Assembly: GCA_041398905.1 (NCBI GenBank)
Contig: JAWKTV010000001.1
Coordinates: 1 to 64,000 of the forward strand
Reading direction: 5' to 3'
From: JAWKTV01 sp041398905
GTDB lineage: Bacteria > Planctomycetota > Planctomycetia > Planctomycetales > Planctomycetaceae
Length of the DNA: 64,000 nucleotides
The stretch's first letter is position 1. Each line of letters starts with the position of its first letter. Both the position numbers and the translations under genes were made by a program. The notes beneath the pieces are model-generated. The model was given only the letters and a program-made list of their open reading frames with translations, was not told the DNA's origin and did not search any database. Below are positions 28,436-37,482 of this stretch, piece after piece.

Positions 28436-29613
28436 TGCCTCGTAATGCTTGGCCGCTCGTTCCTCTTGGCGACGTTGTAACTCATCGCAAGGAGTTTATT
28501 TGCATTGACGACCTGACTCGCTACAAGCGATGCCGCGTGCAGTTGCATGCGAAGGGAGTCGTCTTGCGTGATGAGGTCGAAGGTGCGGTAATCAAGACGA
28601 AGAGCCAGCAGGTTTGCAGAGAAGACGAGTTTTTAGTTGCAGAAATCGACGCAAAGGTTGGCGGTTTCGGAATTGTTCCAGCGGAACTCGATGGCGCTGT
28701 CGTCAGCAGCCATTACTTCCTGTTCACCCCCCACTCTGAAAAGTTGCTTCCATCGTTTCTGGATTACTATTCGCGAACGCCCTCCTTCCGAGAACAAGTC
28801 TCGGCTCGCGGCTCAACCAATTATGCGGCGATTCGGCCGTCGCATGTCCTTGGGTATTCCATTCCCTTGCCGCCGATTAGCGAACAGCGGCGCTTGTCGA
28901 CAGAATCTCCTTAATTGTTCAGAAAATGGAGGCCGCAACACACTTGAGTACCGAGGTTGAATTGCAAATCTCACGCCTCACTGCATCACTACTGGAAGTA
29001 GAGATATCGTCGCATAGTAACGCCGTCCGACTTGCCGACGTCATTTTTCCAGATACCAGAGTGTCATATGGCGTGTTGGTGCCTGGGCCAGAAGTTGACG
29101 ATGGCGTTCCATTTATCCGCATCCAGGATCTTGACCCGCAGTCGCCTCCCACACGGCCCTCGAAGAGAATCGCAAGAGAGATTGACGCTCAATACGCGAG
29201 AACTCGGCTGAAAGGGAACGAGGTGCTCGTCGCAGTGGTGGGGGCGACAATTGGAAAAGTCGGGACCGTTCCTCAATCCTGGGAAGGGGCCAATATCGCG
29301 AGCCGTGTGCCGTATCGTCCCGGGGCCAAGTATCCGTCGCGAATTTCTTATTGCTGCTCTTCAGACGCCTCGCGTTCAGAACTACTTTCGCGACGTTACC
29401 CGCACACTCGCTCAGCCAACGCTAAATGTGTCACAGCTACTCGATACACCGCTTTCATGTCCGCCCTTAATCGTACAGGACGCCATACTTCTGCGTCTGA
29501 AGTCATTGAATGCCCGCCTTGAAAGCGTGCGGGCAACTCGCCACGCCGCGCTCAGGAAGATGCACGCTGTGATACCGTCGCTCTTGGATCGCGCATTCAG
29601 AGGGGAGTTGTGA
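28435..29613 (+). CDS. hsdS: Type I specificity subunit HsdS (frameshifted)
   Basis: Two target-recognition domains in tandem. The first starts MPRNAWPLVPLGDVVTHRKE and ends at a conserved ISEQRRL helix (frame change near 28900). The second starts SNAVRLADVIFPDTRVSYGV, continues NEVLVAVVGATIGKVGTVPQ, and after a frame change near 29295 ends QLLDTPLSCPPLIVQDAILL with a coiled helix and AVIPSLLDRAFRGEL. HsdS sets the recognised DNA sequence; the target cannot be predicted. The stop overlaps the phosphoesterase start (TGATG). Confidence 0.9.
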
Positions 29614-30676
29614 TGGCTAAAGAGTTCTATCGCTTCATTCATCTGTCCGACATCCATTTCGGCCAAGAGAAGAACGGCACTCTGGTAATTCATGAAGACG
29701 CTCGGCAAAAGCTCATCGAGGATTGTGCCGTATTTGTTCGGGACCACGGTCCCGCTGATGGGATTCTCGTTGTCGGAGATATCGCATTCGGTGGGCAACC
29801 AGCCGAGTATAAAAAGGCCGCTGATTGGCTCAAAGCCGTTGCGAAGGCTGGTGGTTGCGAAGAGTTTGCAGTGCGCACGATTCCAGGAAACCACGATATC
29901 GATCGAAAGAAAGTTGAAGACAACAAGTACTGTCGCAGTCGCACAAGGAAATTCGTGAAGTCGCCCTCGACCACCTGGATGGCACACTAAACGAACATCT
30001 TGCTGTCTCGGAAGAAGGGAATGCGTTACTGCCGAAAGTAAGCGCATACCGAGATTTGCGTCGCGTTTTGACTGTGACTTTCCGTCGCTCAGCAAACCCT
30101 GTTGGTCGAAGGACTACCCCCTCGGGTGCCAGTTCACATTGCAGTTGCTCGGAATGAACAGTGTTCAAGTCTGTGATGCAGGTGACGTCGAGGGAAACAT
30201 GATTCTTGGAAACAATCAGTATATCATCGACGAGGCTACAAACAGGGTGCCCGTCGCGATGATTCATCATCCGTTGAGCTGGTTCAGAGATAAGGCGAAA
30301 GCCAAGCCATACCTGCACCGAGCACCGGTTCTTCTGTTTGGGCACGAGCATACCCAAGGGTTCGAGAAAGTTGTGAACCAGTATGGCCAAGAACAGCTTC
30401 ATGTCTTTTCTGGAGCCGTGAATCCTCCCGAGGGGTCGCAAGAGTATCCGTTCCGATACAATTGGCTTGAGTTCCGGCTCGTCGGTGAACCCAGCACGAC
30501 AACTCTGCCTGTCGTTATGGCCGAAGGTGTGGAGCTTCCAGGAAACAAAGTATGTTTTGGACAGACATGGCCTTGGAGACAAGCATTTTCACACATTTGA
30601 TGTGACTTGCCCGAAATTTGAGCCGGAGGTTGCGGACGCCGTTGCGTCAGCACCTGTTGGTGCTGACAAGTCGTGA
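29610..30676 (+). CDS. Calcineurin-like metallophosphoesterase (frameshifted)
   Basis: Start is GTG 29610 or ATG 29613, overlapping the hsdS stop. All signature motifs of the family are present: FIHLSDIHFGQE, ILVVGDIAFGG, TIPGNHDIDRK, AMIHHPLSWFRD and LLFGHEHTQGF. Frame changes occur near 29925, 30060 and 30550; the likely C-terminus ends PKFEPEVADAVASAPVG. About 350 residues. In GTPase-centred conflict operons such enzymes can be nucleases or nucleotide phosphodiesterases acting as effectors. Its substrate here is not known. Confidence 0.85.
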
Positions 30677-30695
30677 GCATTCCGGGGAGGTGACC

Positions 30696-30945
30696 ATGCG
30701 ACACGGAACGCGACTTCGAGCAGCTAAAATACTTCTTCTGGACGTACCTTGGTTGGCAAGAACGGGTGAAGGTCTTGGCAAGCCTCGATGTTCTTCCAGG
30801 TACGATCACGCAGCCCCAACCCCAGACACTTGAGCATCTTGCGTTGCGAGCCGCTCAGCAGAAAGGAAAGTTGCGTGACCTATGGGATATGACGATGGCC
30901 TCTGTTCCACCCGAAGACCAAGCCCCTAACCCGTTCACGAAGTGA
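30696..30945 (+). CDS. Small adaptor-like protein of the GTPase system (frameshifted)
   Basis: About 82 residues. GGGGAGG precedes the ATG at 30696. After a one-base change near 30712 it reads DFEQLKYFFWTYLGWQERVK, then LPGTITQPQPQTLEHLALRA and LRDLWDMTMASVPPEDQAPN, ending PFTK. This compact all-helical pattern resembles the small GTPase-associated adaptor domains that link effectors to the GTPase core; I state that from memory and with caution. Its stop overlaps the next gene's GTG. Confidence 0.55.
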
Positions 30946-30953
30946 GGACATCT

Positions 30954-32070
30954 ATGCTGAGCAATGCATTTGAGTGGGAACGACTGGTCAACCCTAGCCC
31001 GACAGACGAGATGGTTGCTCGCCGAAAAGCAATCGTCGGCTCTGTACTCGGATCTTTCGACGAACAAGAGGATGTGAAGTCGGTGTTCCAGCTCGTATCT
31101 GCCGCGTTAACGGGCCTGTCTCCCGCCATCGCTGCAGATGTCGCTTTTGCAAAGATACTCACAGAAGCAACCAAGGCGCACCACGAAGCATTCCCTTCGT
31201 CGTTAGCCGAGAATGCACTTGATCTCCAGCTCACAGCCTGCCTTACAGTCGGAGATCTGCTAACTCGAAAAGCCACCAAGCAAGCCTGGACGGAGTCGCG
31301 GACGGCTGTCGCGGGAGTATGTGTATCGACGGCTGGCCTCACGCCACGTGCGGCAGGCCTGCATTTAAAGACTGTCCAGGAGACATTGATTTCTGCTTCG
31401 CGGGACTGCCTTGCACGCAATGCCAGAACGCTCCGAGAACGTCCAGAGTACGACTCATCAGAACTAGAAGAATTGTCGCCATCCGGTGACGCCGCAGCGA
31501 TCTGGGGTCAACTAAAGCCTGTCCTGATGTCTGCGTTTGATTCCATCACGCGAGCATCCGCAATCGACCGTGATGAACTTGAGGTGCTTTGGTGGCTATA
31601 CAACGAGATGTCGCTTACATTCTCCAAAGCGCTTTCTGTGATGCCAGCTTATGAAGTGGCATTCGCCGCGCCCATTGAATTGGTTGACCGTGCTCTGTGC
31701 CCAGCACCTGCTTCACTTATCAACATCATCCTGGGCCACGTCGCTCGCGCTTCAAACAAGCCAAGCTCTGGTGGAAAGCAGCTGAAATCTGTGATTGGAA
31801 CATGGACGCCTGAGGTCATCGCTTCGCTTCTACCTAACGAGGCAAGCGAAAGGAAGCTGGTTGTCTCTTGCCCCAAGGTTCTGCCGCTGACATGGATCGC
31901 TGGAAAAGTTGCTGATGCTGGCGTGACATCCGGCTGGGAACAGGAGTTTGCTTCTCGCAGTGGCTTGAGGCGGGAGCCTTAAAGTCACTCCCGAAATGTT
32001 GGCAAACCAAGTCTTCGCGGAGCGGACTGCACAACGGCTGCTGTCGCAATTCGCAGGAGATGAGCCGTGA
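30954..32070 (+). CDS. GASH-like helical protein of the GTPase system
   Basis: About 370 residues, all helical. Features include FEWERLVNPSPTDEMVARRK at the start, a middle helix bundle (AIWGQLKPVLMSAFDSITRA) and the motif DRDELEVLWWLYNEMSLTF. The LWWLYN pattern is what I associate with the GTPase-associated system helical domain. A frame change near 31975 extends the end to LKVTPEMLANQVFAERTAQR and a stop at 32070. That stop overlaps the next gene's GTG start. A start at GTG 30942 is possible. Its role is probably structural or regulatory with the two GTPases. Confidence 0.65.
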
Positions 32071-33074
32071 AGAAGGACAGTTTCACATGTTCAAAGCAGG
32101 ATTGCACGTTTGCACTCACGGGGACTTGCTTCGAGTCGATTAGCGACCCAACGAATAATTGCCCCAACCTCACTGCCAAGGGGACCGCATCGTCAAGCCC
32201 CCCGGCTGACCTCATCGATGAACCCGAAGCCTTAGACGAGTCAGTAAGGCAGTTTCCGCCAGGTCTCGAACTTGGCCTTCAGGACATCGCGCGCCTGATG
32301 CGGTCCCGATACGCCAGGCTGATCGGTGTGCTTGGCCAGGTCGAAGCGGGAAAAACCTGCCTATTTACATCCATGTACCTCCGACTAACTGGGAGACACT
32401 TGTGCCCCCAGTTCCGGTTTGTGACGAGCGAAACACTCCTTGGGTTCGAGCAAAGGGCAAGGCACCTGCGTGACTGGTCGCAGGGGGGTGTCCCGGAACA
32501 GATTGTCGACCACACTCAGTTAGGCCACTCTCGCTCTCCGGCTTTCTTGCATCTTGCGATTTCCGATCCGCAAGGATGTCGTCATGACTTCTTGCTGCCG
32601 GATCTGCCAGGCGAGTGGACAACTCGCCTCCTTTCCGAAGCCGCCGCCGCTGAGCGATTTGCCTTTCTTTCCCGCTCCGATGCGGTGCTGATCGTGGTGG
32701 AGGGGCCGAGATTCTCCAATCCTCGCACACGTAACAATGCGATCACCGATGCCACACACTTGCTCGCTCGACTCGCAAACGACATCCGACTCGCGAAGTC
32801 TACGCCAGTCATTTTGGCGGTGACGAAGTGCGATGAAACCGATGGAAAGATTCCAACAGAACTGGATCGCGTGGTGACCACGGCAGCAAATCACGGCTAT
32901 TCCGTCACACCTGTTGCCCTGGCTGCATTTCCCGCCGCTCCTTCGACAATCCCAACAGGATATGGAATCGACACTCTGTTAGAGCTGCTGACCGCGCCGC
33001 CAACCGGCACTGGGATTGCTTTGGAAGCACTCGTTGAGGATTCTGAACGCTCGTACCTGAAAGCACGAGGCTGA
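32067..33074 (+). CDS. TRAFAC-like GTPase (DO-GTPase2 type)
   Basis: A 335-residue P-loop GTPase starting at GTG 32067. The N-terminus has four spaced cysteines (FTCSKQDCTF, GTCFES, NNCPNL), probably binding metal. Walker A/G1 is IGVLGQVEAGKTCLFTSMY. The G3-like motif is LLPDLPGEWTTRLL and G4 is ILAVTKCDETDGKI. It belongs to the paired double-GTPase class found next to GAP1-like proteins. It presumably acts as a switch sensing infection together with the next gene. Intact frame. Confidence 0.85.
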   Translation: MKKDSFTCSKQDCTFALTGTCFESISDPTNNCPNLTAKGTASSSPPADLIDEPEALDESVRQFPPGLELGLQDIARLMRSRYARLIGVLGQVEAGKTCLFTSMYLRLTGRHLCPQFRFVTSETLLGFEQRARHLRDWSQGGVPEQIVDHTQLGHSRSPAFLHLAISDPQGCRHDFLLPDLPGEWTTRLLSEAAAAERFAFLSRSDAVLIVVEGPRFSNPRTRNNAITDATHLLARLANDIRLAKSTPVILAVTKCDETDGKIPTELDRVVTTAANHGYSVTPVALAAFPAAPSTIPTGYGIDTLLELLTAPPTGTGIALEALVEDSERSYLKARG

Positions 33075-33077
33075 ACC

Positions 33078-34004
33078 ATGACCACGGGAAAGGCGCTCAA
33101 CTCTGTCGTGCTTGTAGGCGGCCCAGATGCTGGCAAGACAAATTATCTCGGCCGTTTATGGATGGCCCTGGATGCGGAAACAGGAGTCATCTCAAAGGAT
33201 GGTCTACCACCGCACGTGGAATATCTGCGGGGCCTCGTCACTTCGCTGAATTCAGGTGAGTTTGCAGCGAGATCTGCGCCTGGCACATTTGAGTCAACAT
33301 CAATACCCGTGCAATGGAGTCAGGGGCAATCGTCAGGACACCTCGTTGTACCCGATTGTGCTGGGGAGCAATGGGAGAAGATCCATAAGCAACGTGAGTG
33401 GGATTCCAAATGGGAAGGAGCCGTTGCTTCGATGGCGGGCTGTATTCTCTTCTTTCGAGTTGATTCGGCTCACAATGTCCAACAACTCGACTGGAGCAAC
33501 CATGCGGAGGTGATGAATCTTATCAACGAAGCACGGGAGGCCTCAGAGCAGAACGCTGAAATCCCACGGTTACCCACACAAGTCGTGTTAGTAGATTGGC
33601 TACAGTGTCTCAGCTCGGTTTACCGCGAACTCCAAGGTACTGAAAAGCCGCTTCGTGTCTCCGTTGTGCTTTCGGCGTGGGACTCGGCACAGAAGGAGGC
33701 CAGAGAGGCAGACCCTGACGCGTATCTAAGCAACGAGCTTCCCCTGTTGCATGATTTCCTATCAGGGAATCCGGAGCTGTTCCGGTCAAAAACGTTTGGC
33801 GTCAGCATTACGGGAGGGCCGCTATCGCACGATGACACCCCGTTCATGAAGAAGTATTTCAAGGACGATCCGAATAAGCATGGGTACGTCGTTCTCACAG
33901 TTGCCGGAAAAGTCGAGAAGTTAGGCGACTTGACCCTTCCTGTTGCATGGGCTTTCGGGTGCGAATGCCCGGAGTTCAGTCAAGAAAACGGCGTGAAGCA
34001 ATGA
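33078..34004 (+). CDS. TRAFAC-like GTPase (DO-GTPase1 type)
   Basis: A 308-residue GTPase 3 nt after the previous one. G1 is VVLVGGPDAGKTNYLGRLW. The G3-like motif is LVVPDCAGEQWEKIHKQREW. The base-recognition segment is probably VSVVLSAWDSAQKEA, with the usual NKxD replaced by SAWD. The paired, non-identical GTPases are the hallmark of this system. The stop overlaps the GAP1-like start (ATGA). Intact frame. Confidence 0.85.
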   Translation: MTTGKALNSVVLVGGPDAGKTNYLGRLWMALDAETGVISKDGLPPHVEYLRGLVTSLNSGEFAARSAPGTFESTSIPVQWSQGQSSGHLVVPDCAGEQWEKIHKQREWDSKWEGAVASMAGCILFFRVDSAHNVQQLDWSNHAEVMNLINEAREASEQNAEIPRLPTQVVLVDWLQCLSSVYRELQGTEKPLRVSVVLSAWDSAQKEAREADPDAYLSNELPLLHDFLSGNPELFRSKTFGVSITGGPLSHDDTPFMKKYFKDDPNKHGYVVLTVAGKVEKLGDLTLPVAWAFGCECPEFSQENGVKQ

Positions 34005-36710
34005 AGCGTACCATGCATCAACTCGTTCATGGTTACAAGAAAGGGCATTCGCTACTCGCTGGCAGCTGCTCGCTCCCTAAAGCCGCGCTCGAAACAGTGA
34101 CCGAGCTGAGTGATCTTTCAGGACCGCTTCCAGTTGGAGCAACAATTCCCTCTTATCTGGTCGCGTACCCAGTCCCCGATTCGGGATTTTACGCTCTGGG
34201 CAGAACCTGGCAGGACACCGATGCGCCGCGTTCCGGGTGCGTGATTACTCACACATTACTGATTCCTGAAGATGCATGGCAGGCGGCAGCTTTTCCATCG
34301 GCGTTTCTTCGTCTGCATAGCTGCCCCAATCCACAGTCTCTCGACTTGTTTAGACAGGAGATCGCGTTACCAAATGAATCCGGCCAGAGTGCCGAAAATA
34401 GCTGGCTGAATGCGGCTGAGGCTGATGAGTTCGCGGCCAAGGTGTTTTCTGAGGGTTTGCGTTCCGTTATCTGGTTCGATTGCGAGCGCCGGATCTACTC
34501 GTCATGTCGCTGGCCAGCTTACTTTGGCCGTCATTGCAGGGGATCGCTTTATGCACACCTTCTCGCTTCACCCACAGGCAAAGGTGAAGTGCGACTTGCA
34601 ACTTCACTTCGCCTCGTCTCGCGCAGTCTTATTTCAGCCGCGTACCGAGGCAGTGTCACATGAGTCGGCGACCTCTTGGGAACCGAACGACCCCGAGCAA
34701 GAATGGGATATCCGAGATCTCCGAAGACCTACAGGCCGGCGGCCCGCGTGAATCATACCTGGATGGACTTAAGAAATATGGACATCTTCTCGGGCGTGAG
34801 CCGTCTGCTGTGCGGAATCTTTTCGCGCTTCGCGACCTGACAGATCGCCTCCCGACTACTCCTACAGCGGCAGTTGGAATCCTGGACATCATTGATTCGC
34901 TTGAGCCGGTTGCAAATCGTGGATTGAAAGAGAAGCAGCACGCTCTCGACGTGGCCATGTCAGCAGCCCTAAGAGCCGATACTCCAGCAACACTGCGTTG
35001 TCTGTCTCTCATTGACGCGTCTGCGCCGGCCATCGTTTGCTGCAGCAGGGAGTGAAGTACAGTCAGTTCTGAAAGACTCCGTTGAAAGATTGTCGCCCAG
35101 GAGCCTCAAACACTGATCACGACATGCGGCCAGAGCATTCCGTCAGATGATTCTGCCTTCTGGCATGCCGTGACCGATGGGATGCGGATTGCGTCGGAAA
35201 CTCGTCCCAATTCGCTGACGGATTTAGGCCAGTCTCCGGCGATTGCCTCATTTGTCGTGCGTGAGGCACCGTCCGTTGCTCGTGCCTATTTACGTTTGAG
35301 CCATGATCGCCGGGCGGGAGCGACCAATGAAGTGATTCAATGGGTGCGTCAAATTGAACGTCACGAACAGCGGCAGCAATTGCGTCGCGAATTGCTTCCG
35401 GAAATCTTCGATGATGACAGTATTCCTCTGCTGGAGGAATTGCTGAAGGATCTTCCAGTTCTGACGTCGATGACGTGCTGGGTGTTTTGGTAGAGTCTAC
35501 TGAGGTTGGTAGAGCCTCTATTCGTCGTGTCGTGACCGACTTCATCTGCCAACGATTCCCAGAAGAGACAGTTCATTGGGGCCAGAACTCGCATCTTGTG
35601 CAGTCAAAGAACGTAGCAGACGTACTTGCAGAGGCGTTTCCGCTTTCCTCGAAGGTGCCGATCGCGTCCTTGCAGTCAGCTGGAGGTCGCTCAATGATCG
35701 TTGTGAAGTTTGGTCTGCCTTCATTGAGCGGGCGGCCAAAAGGCAGCTCCCTCAGTGGTTTGTTCGTCGGGCCGGTGAGGACGTGACAGTCATTGAACCC
35801 TTCGCACAATGCGACGGATTCTCTGTACGCCACGCGCGCTCTACAAGCGATTGGAGATCACTGCAATTATCTTCCAATCGTGCGAAGCCGGTACTTCCAA
35901 GAGTTTATTCTAAAAATCGTCGAGACTGGTTTTGCTGGCCAACTTGTTCCGAAAGCTGTTGACAGTGCGATTACAGAACACGTCGGTGGGCGGATCGACG
36001 ATGATCGAATGCTCGCAGCGTTGAGTCTCTCGCCCTGTGAAAACTGGTGTGAGCAGGCTCCGACTGCTCATCTTACTGCTTTGTTGACGTCCACTCCTGA
36101 CAGAGATGCATGGCAGAGGGCATGGCTGACATTATCGATCTTTCCCCGCGATCTCTTTCAGAAGGTTGCGGGGCATCAGATCATTGCAGAGTTCAATCGT
36201 AGTTTTCGAGCAAGTTGGACCGAAGGCGTGGCTCAATCGTGGACCCGCGTGATCCAACGTGCGCTCGACGAGCTATCCTATGAAAGCTCGCTTCGCTTGG
36301 TAATGCAGTCTAATGCGTTCTGCTTTGAGAATTGTCGACTCCCGGTTGGGAGAGTTGTTTGCGCCGGCTTTCCGACCCTGTATGAGGCCGTTTTATCCGG
36401 TCGGGCGGCACACATCACAGACGAAATGTTCGGATACTTCGATTGGGACAAGGCAAAGAAGCTGCGCAAAGATCTTATTGATGCATTCGTCTCCTCTTGC
36501 TGGCCCCCCGAGGATCTTGCTTTGACCGCTTCGAGGTGCAAGGTTTTGCGGAAAGTGATTCACCGGCTTCAGCGGAAATGGGGTGGAGACGAATACATCA
36601 GGAAGATGCATGAGCGACTCGGGTACCTGAAGACGACGGAATCACAGGCAGTGAGAGGTGAATTGTCGGCCATCATGAGCGATCCCGACTTCTTTGAGCC
36701 TTGGGATTGA
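34001..36710 (+). CDS. GAP1-like large protein (multiply frameshifted)
   Basis: About 900 residues once frames are joined. The N-terminus MHQLVHGYKKGHSLLAGSC carries the HGYxxGHxLLAxS signature of GTPase-associated protein 1 N-domains, followed by VVAYPV-type and GCVITHTLLIPEDAW strands. The middle and C-terminal parts are helical (GHLLGREPSAVRNLFALRDL; QFPRDLFQ-like; IHRLQRKWGGDEYIRKMHER). Frame changes fall near 34495, 34620, 35020-35110, 35455, 35590 and 35800. The last frame, 35793-36710, is intact. It is the presumed scaffold or GTPase regulator of the system and ends the operon. Confidence 0.75.
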
Positions 36711-36731
36711 ATTTGGATCGAAACACGCAAC

Positions 36732-36760
36732 TTGACGGCAGTATCATCCGATGATACTAT
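36732..36760 (+). promoter_or_regulatory. hicAB promoter with palindromic operator
   Basis: A -35 box TTGACG at 36732-36737 and a -10-like TACTAT at 36755-36760 are separated by exactly 17 bases. A perfect palindrome (AGTATCAT CCG ATGATACT, 36740-36758) fills the spacer and overlaps the -10. It is the obvious binding site for the HicB antitoxin or the HicAB complex, giving autoregulation. Confidence 0.75.
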
Positions 36761-36770
36761 TGAGGACGGC

Positions 36771-37025
36771 ATGGGACCGAAGCACCGACGCACGCTGGAA
36801 GCGATTTTCGAGGACCCGGTCAGGTCAAACATCGCCTGGCGGGACATCGAGGCCATGCTTGCGGCGGCCGGTGCCGAGATCACCGAGGGTTCCGGATCAC
36901 GAGTCCGGATCGCCTTGAACGGCGTCCGGGCCGTGTTTCACCGGCCGCACCCTCAGAAAGAAACAGACAAAGGAGCCGTCAAGTCCATGCGGCGGTTCCT
37001 GACAGAAGCGGGAGTCACGCCATGA
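36771..37025 (+). CDS. hicA: HicA-like toxin
   Basis: An 84-residue protein starting MGPKHRRTLEAIFEDPVRSN, followed by IAWRDIEAMLAAAGAEITEG and FHRPHPQKETDKGAVKSMRR. This is the double-stranded-RNA-binding-like fold of HicA mRNA interferases. The usual GSHH motif reads GSGSRVR here; a conserved His follows in FHRPHP. The ATG overlaps nothing upstream, and the stop overlaps the HicB start (ATGA). Start chosen for the GAGGA upstream. Confidence 0.85.
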   Translation: MGPKHRRTLEAIFEDPVRSNIAWRDIEAMLAAAGAEITEGSGSRVRIALNGVRAVFHRPHPQKETDKGAVKSMRRFLTEAGVTP

Positions 37026-37468
37026 TGGAATACAAAGGCTACATCGGCAAAGTCGAGTTCGACGAGGAAGCTGGGATCATCCACGGCGAGGTCATCAACA
37101 CCCGCGACGTCATCACCTTTCAGGGCGACAGCGTTGCCGAGGTTAAGAAGGCATTCCACGAGTCCGTGGATGATTACCTTGAGTTCTGCAAAACACGCGG
37201 CGAAACCCCGGACAAGCCGTTTTCCGGGCAGTTCGTAACTCGAATTCCGCCAGACTTACACCGACAGGTGAATGTTGCGGCTGTGCTTTCCGGCAAGAGT
37301 CTCAACGCGTGGGTTGCCGAGCAGCTCCAGGGAGCGGTTTTGCGGATTGGGGCTGTGAAAGTCGCAACCGCGAAGAAGCTCTCAGCCAAGGCATCCAAGC
37401 GGAAGACCAAGGTTGTCGTCCGAAAGGCCGCCCCCCGGAAGCGGAAAGATAGCGAACAGCACGCATGA
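37022..37468 (+). CDS. hicB: HicB-like antitoxin
   Basis: A 148-residue protein. The N-terminal degraded RNase-H-like domain reads YKGYIGKVEFDEEAGIIHGE, then FHESVDDYLEFCKTRGE. A ribbon-helix-helix segment (FVTRIPPDLHRQVNVAAVL, then SLNAWVAEQL) binds the palindrome upstream of hicA. The C-terminus is Lys/Arg-rich. It neutralises HicA and represses the operon. Confidence 0.9.
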   Translation: MMEYKGYIGKVEFDEEAGIIHGEVINTRDVITFQGDSVAEVKKAFHESVDDYLEFCKTRGETPDKPFSGQFVTRIPPDLHRQVNVAAVLSGKSLNAWVAEQLQGAVLRIGAVKVATAKKLSAKASKRKTKVVVRKAAPRKRKDSEQHA

Positions 37469-37482
37469 CGTGAGCCTAAAGG

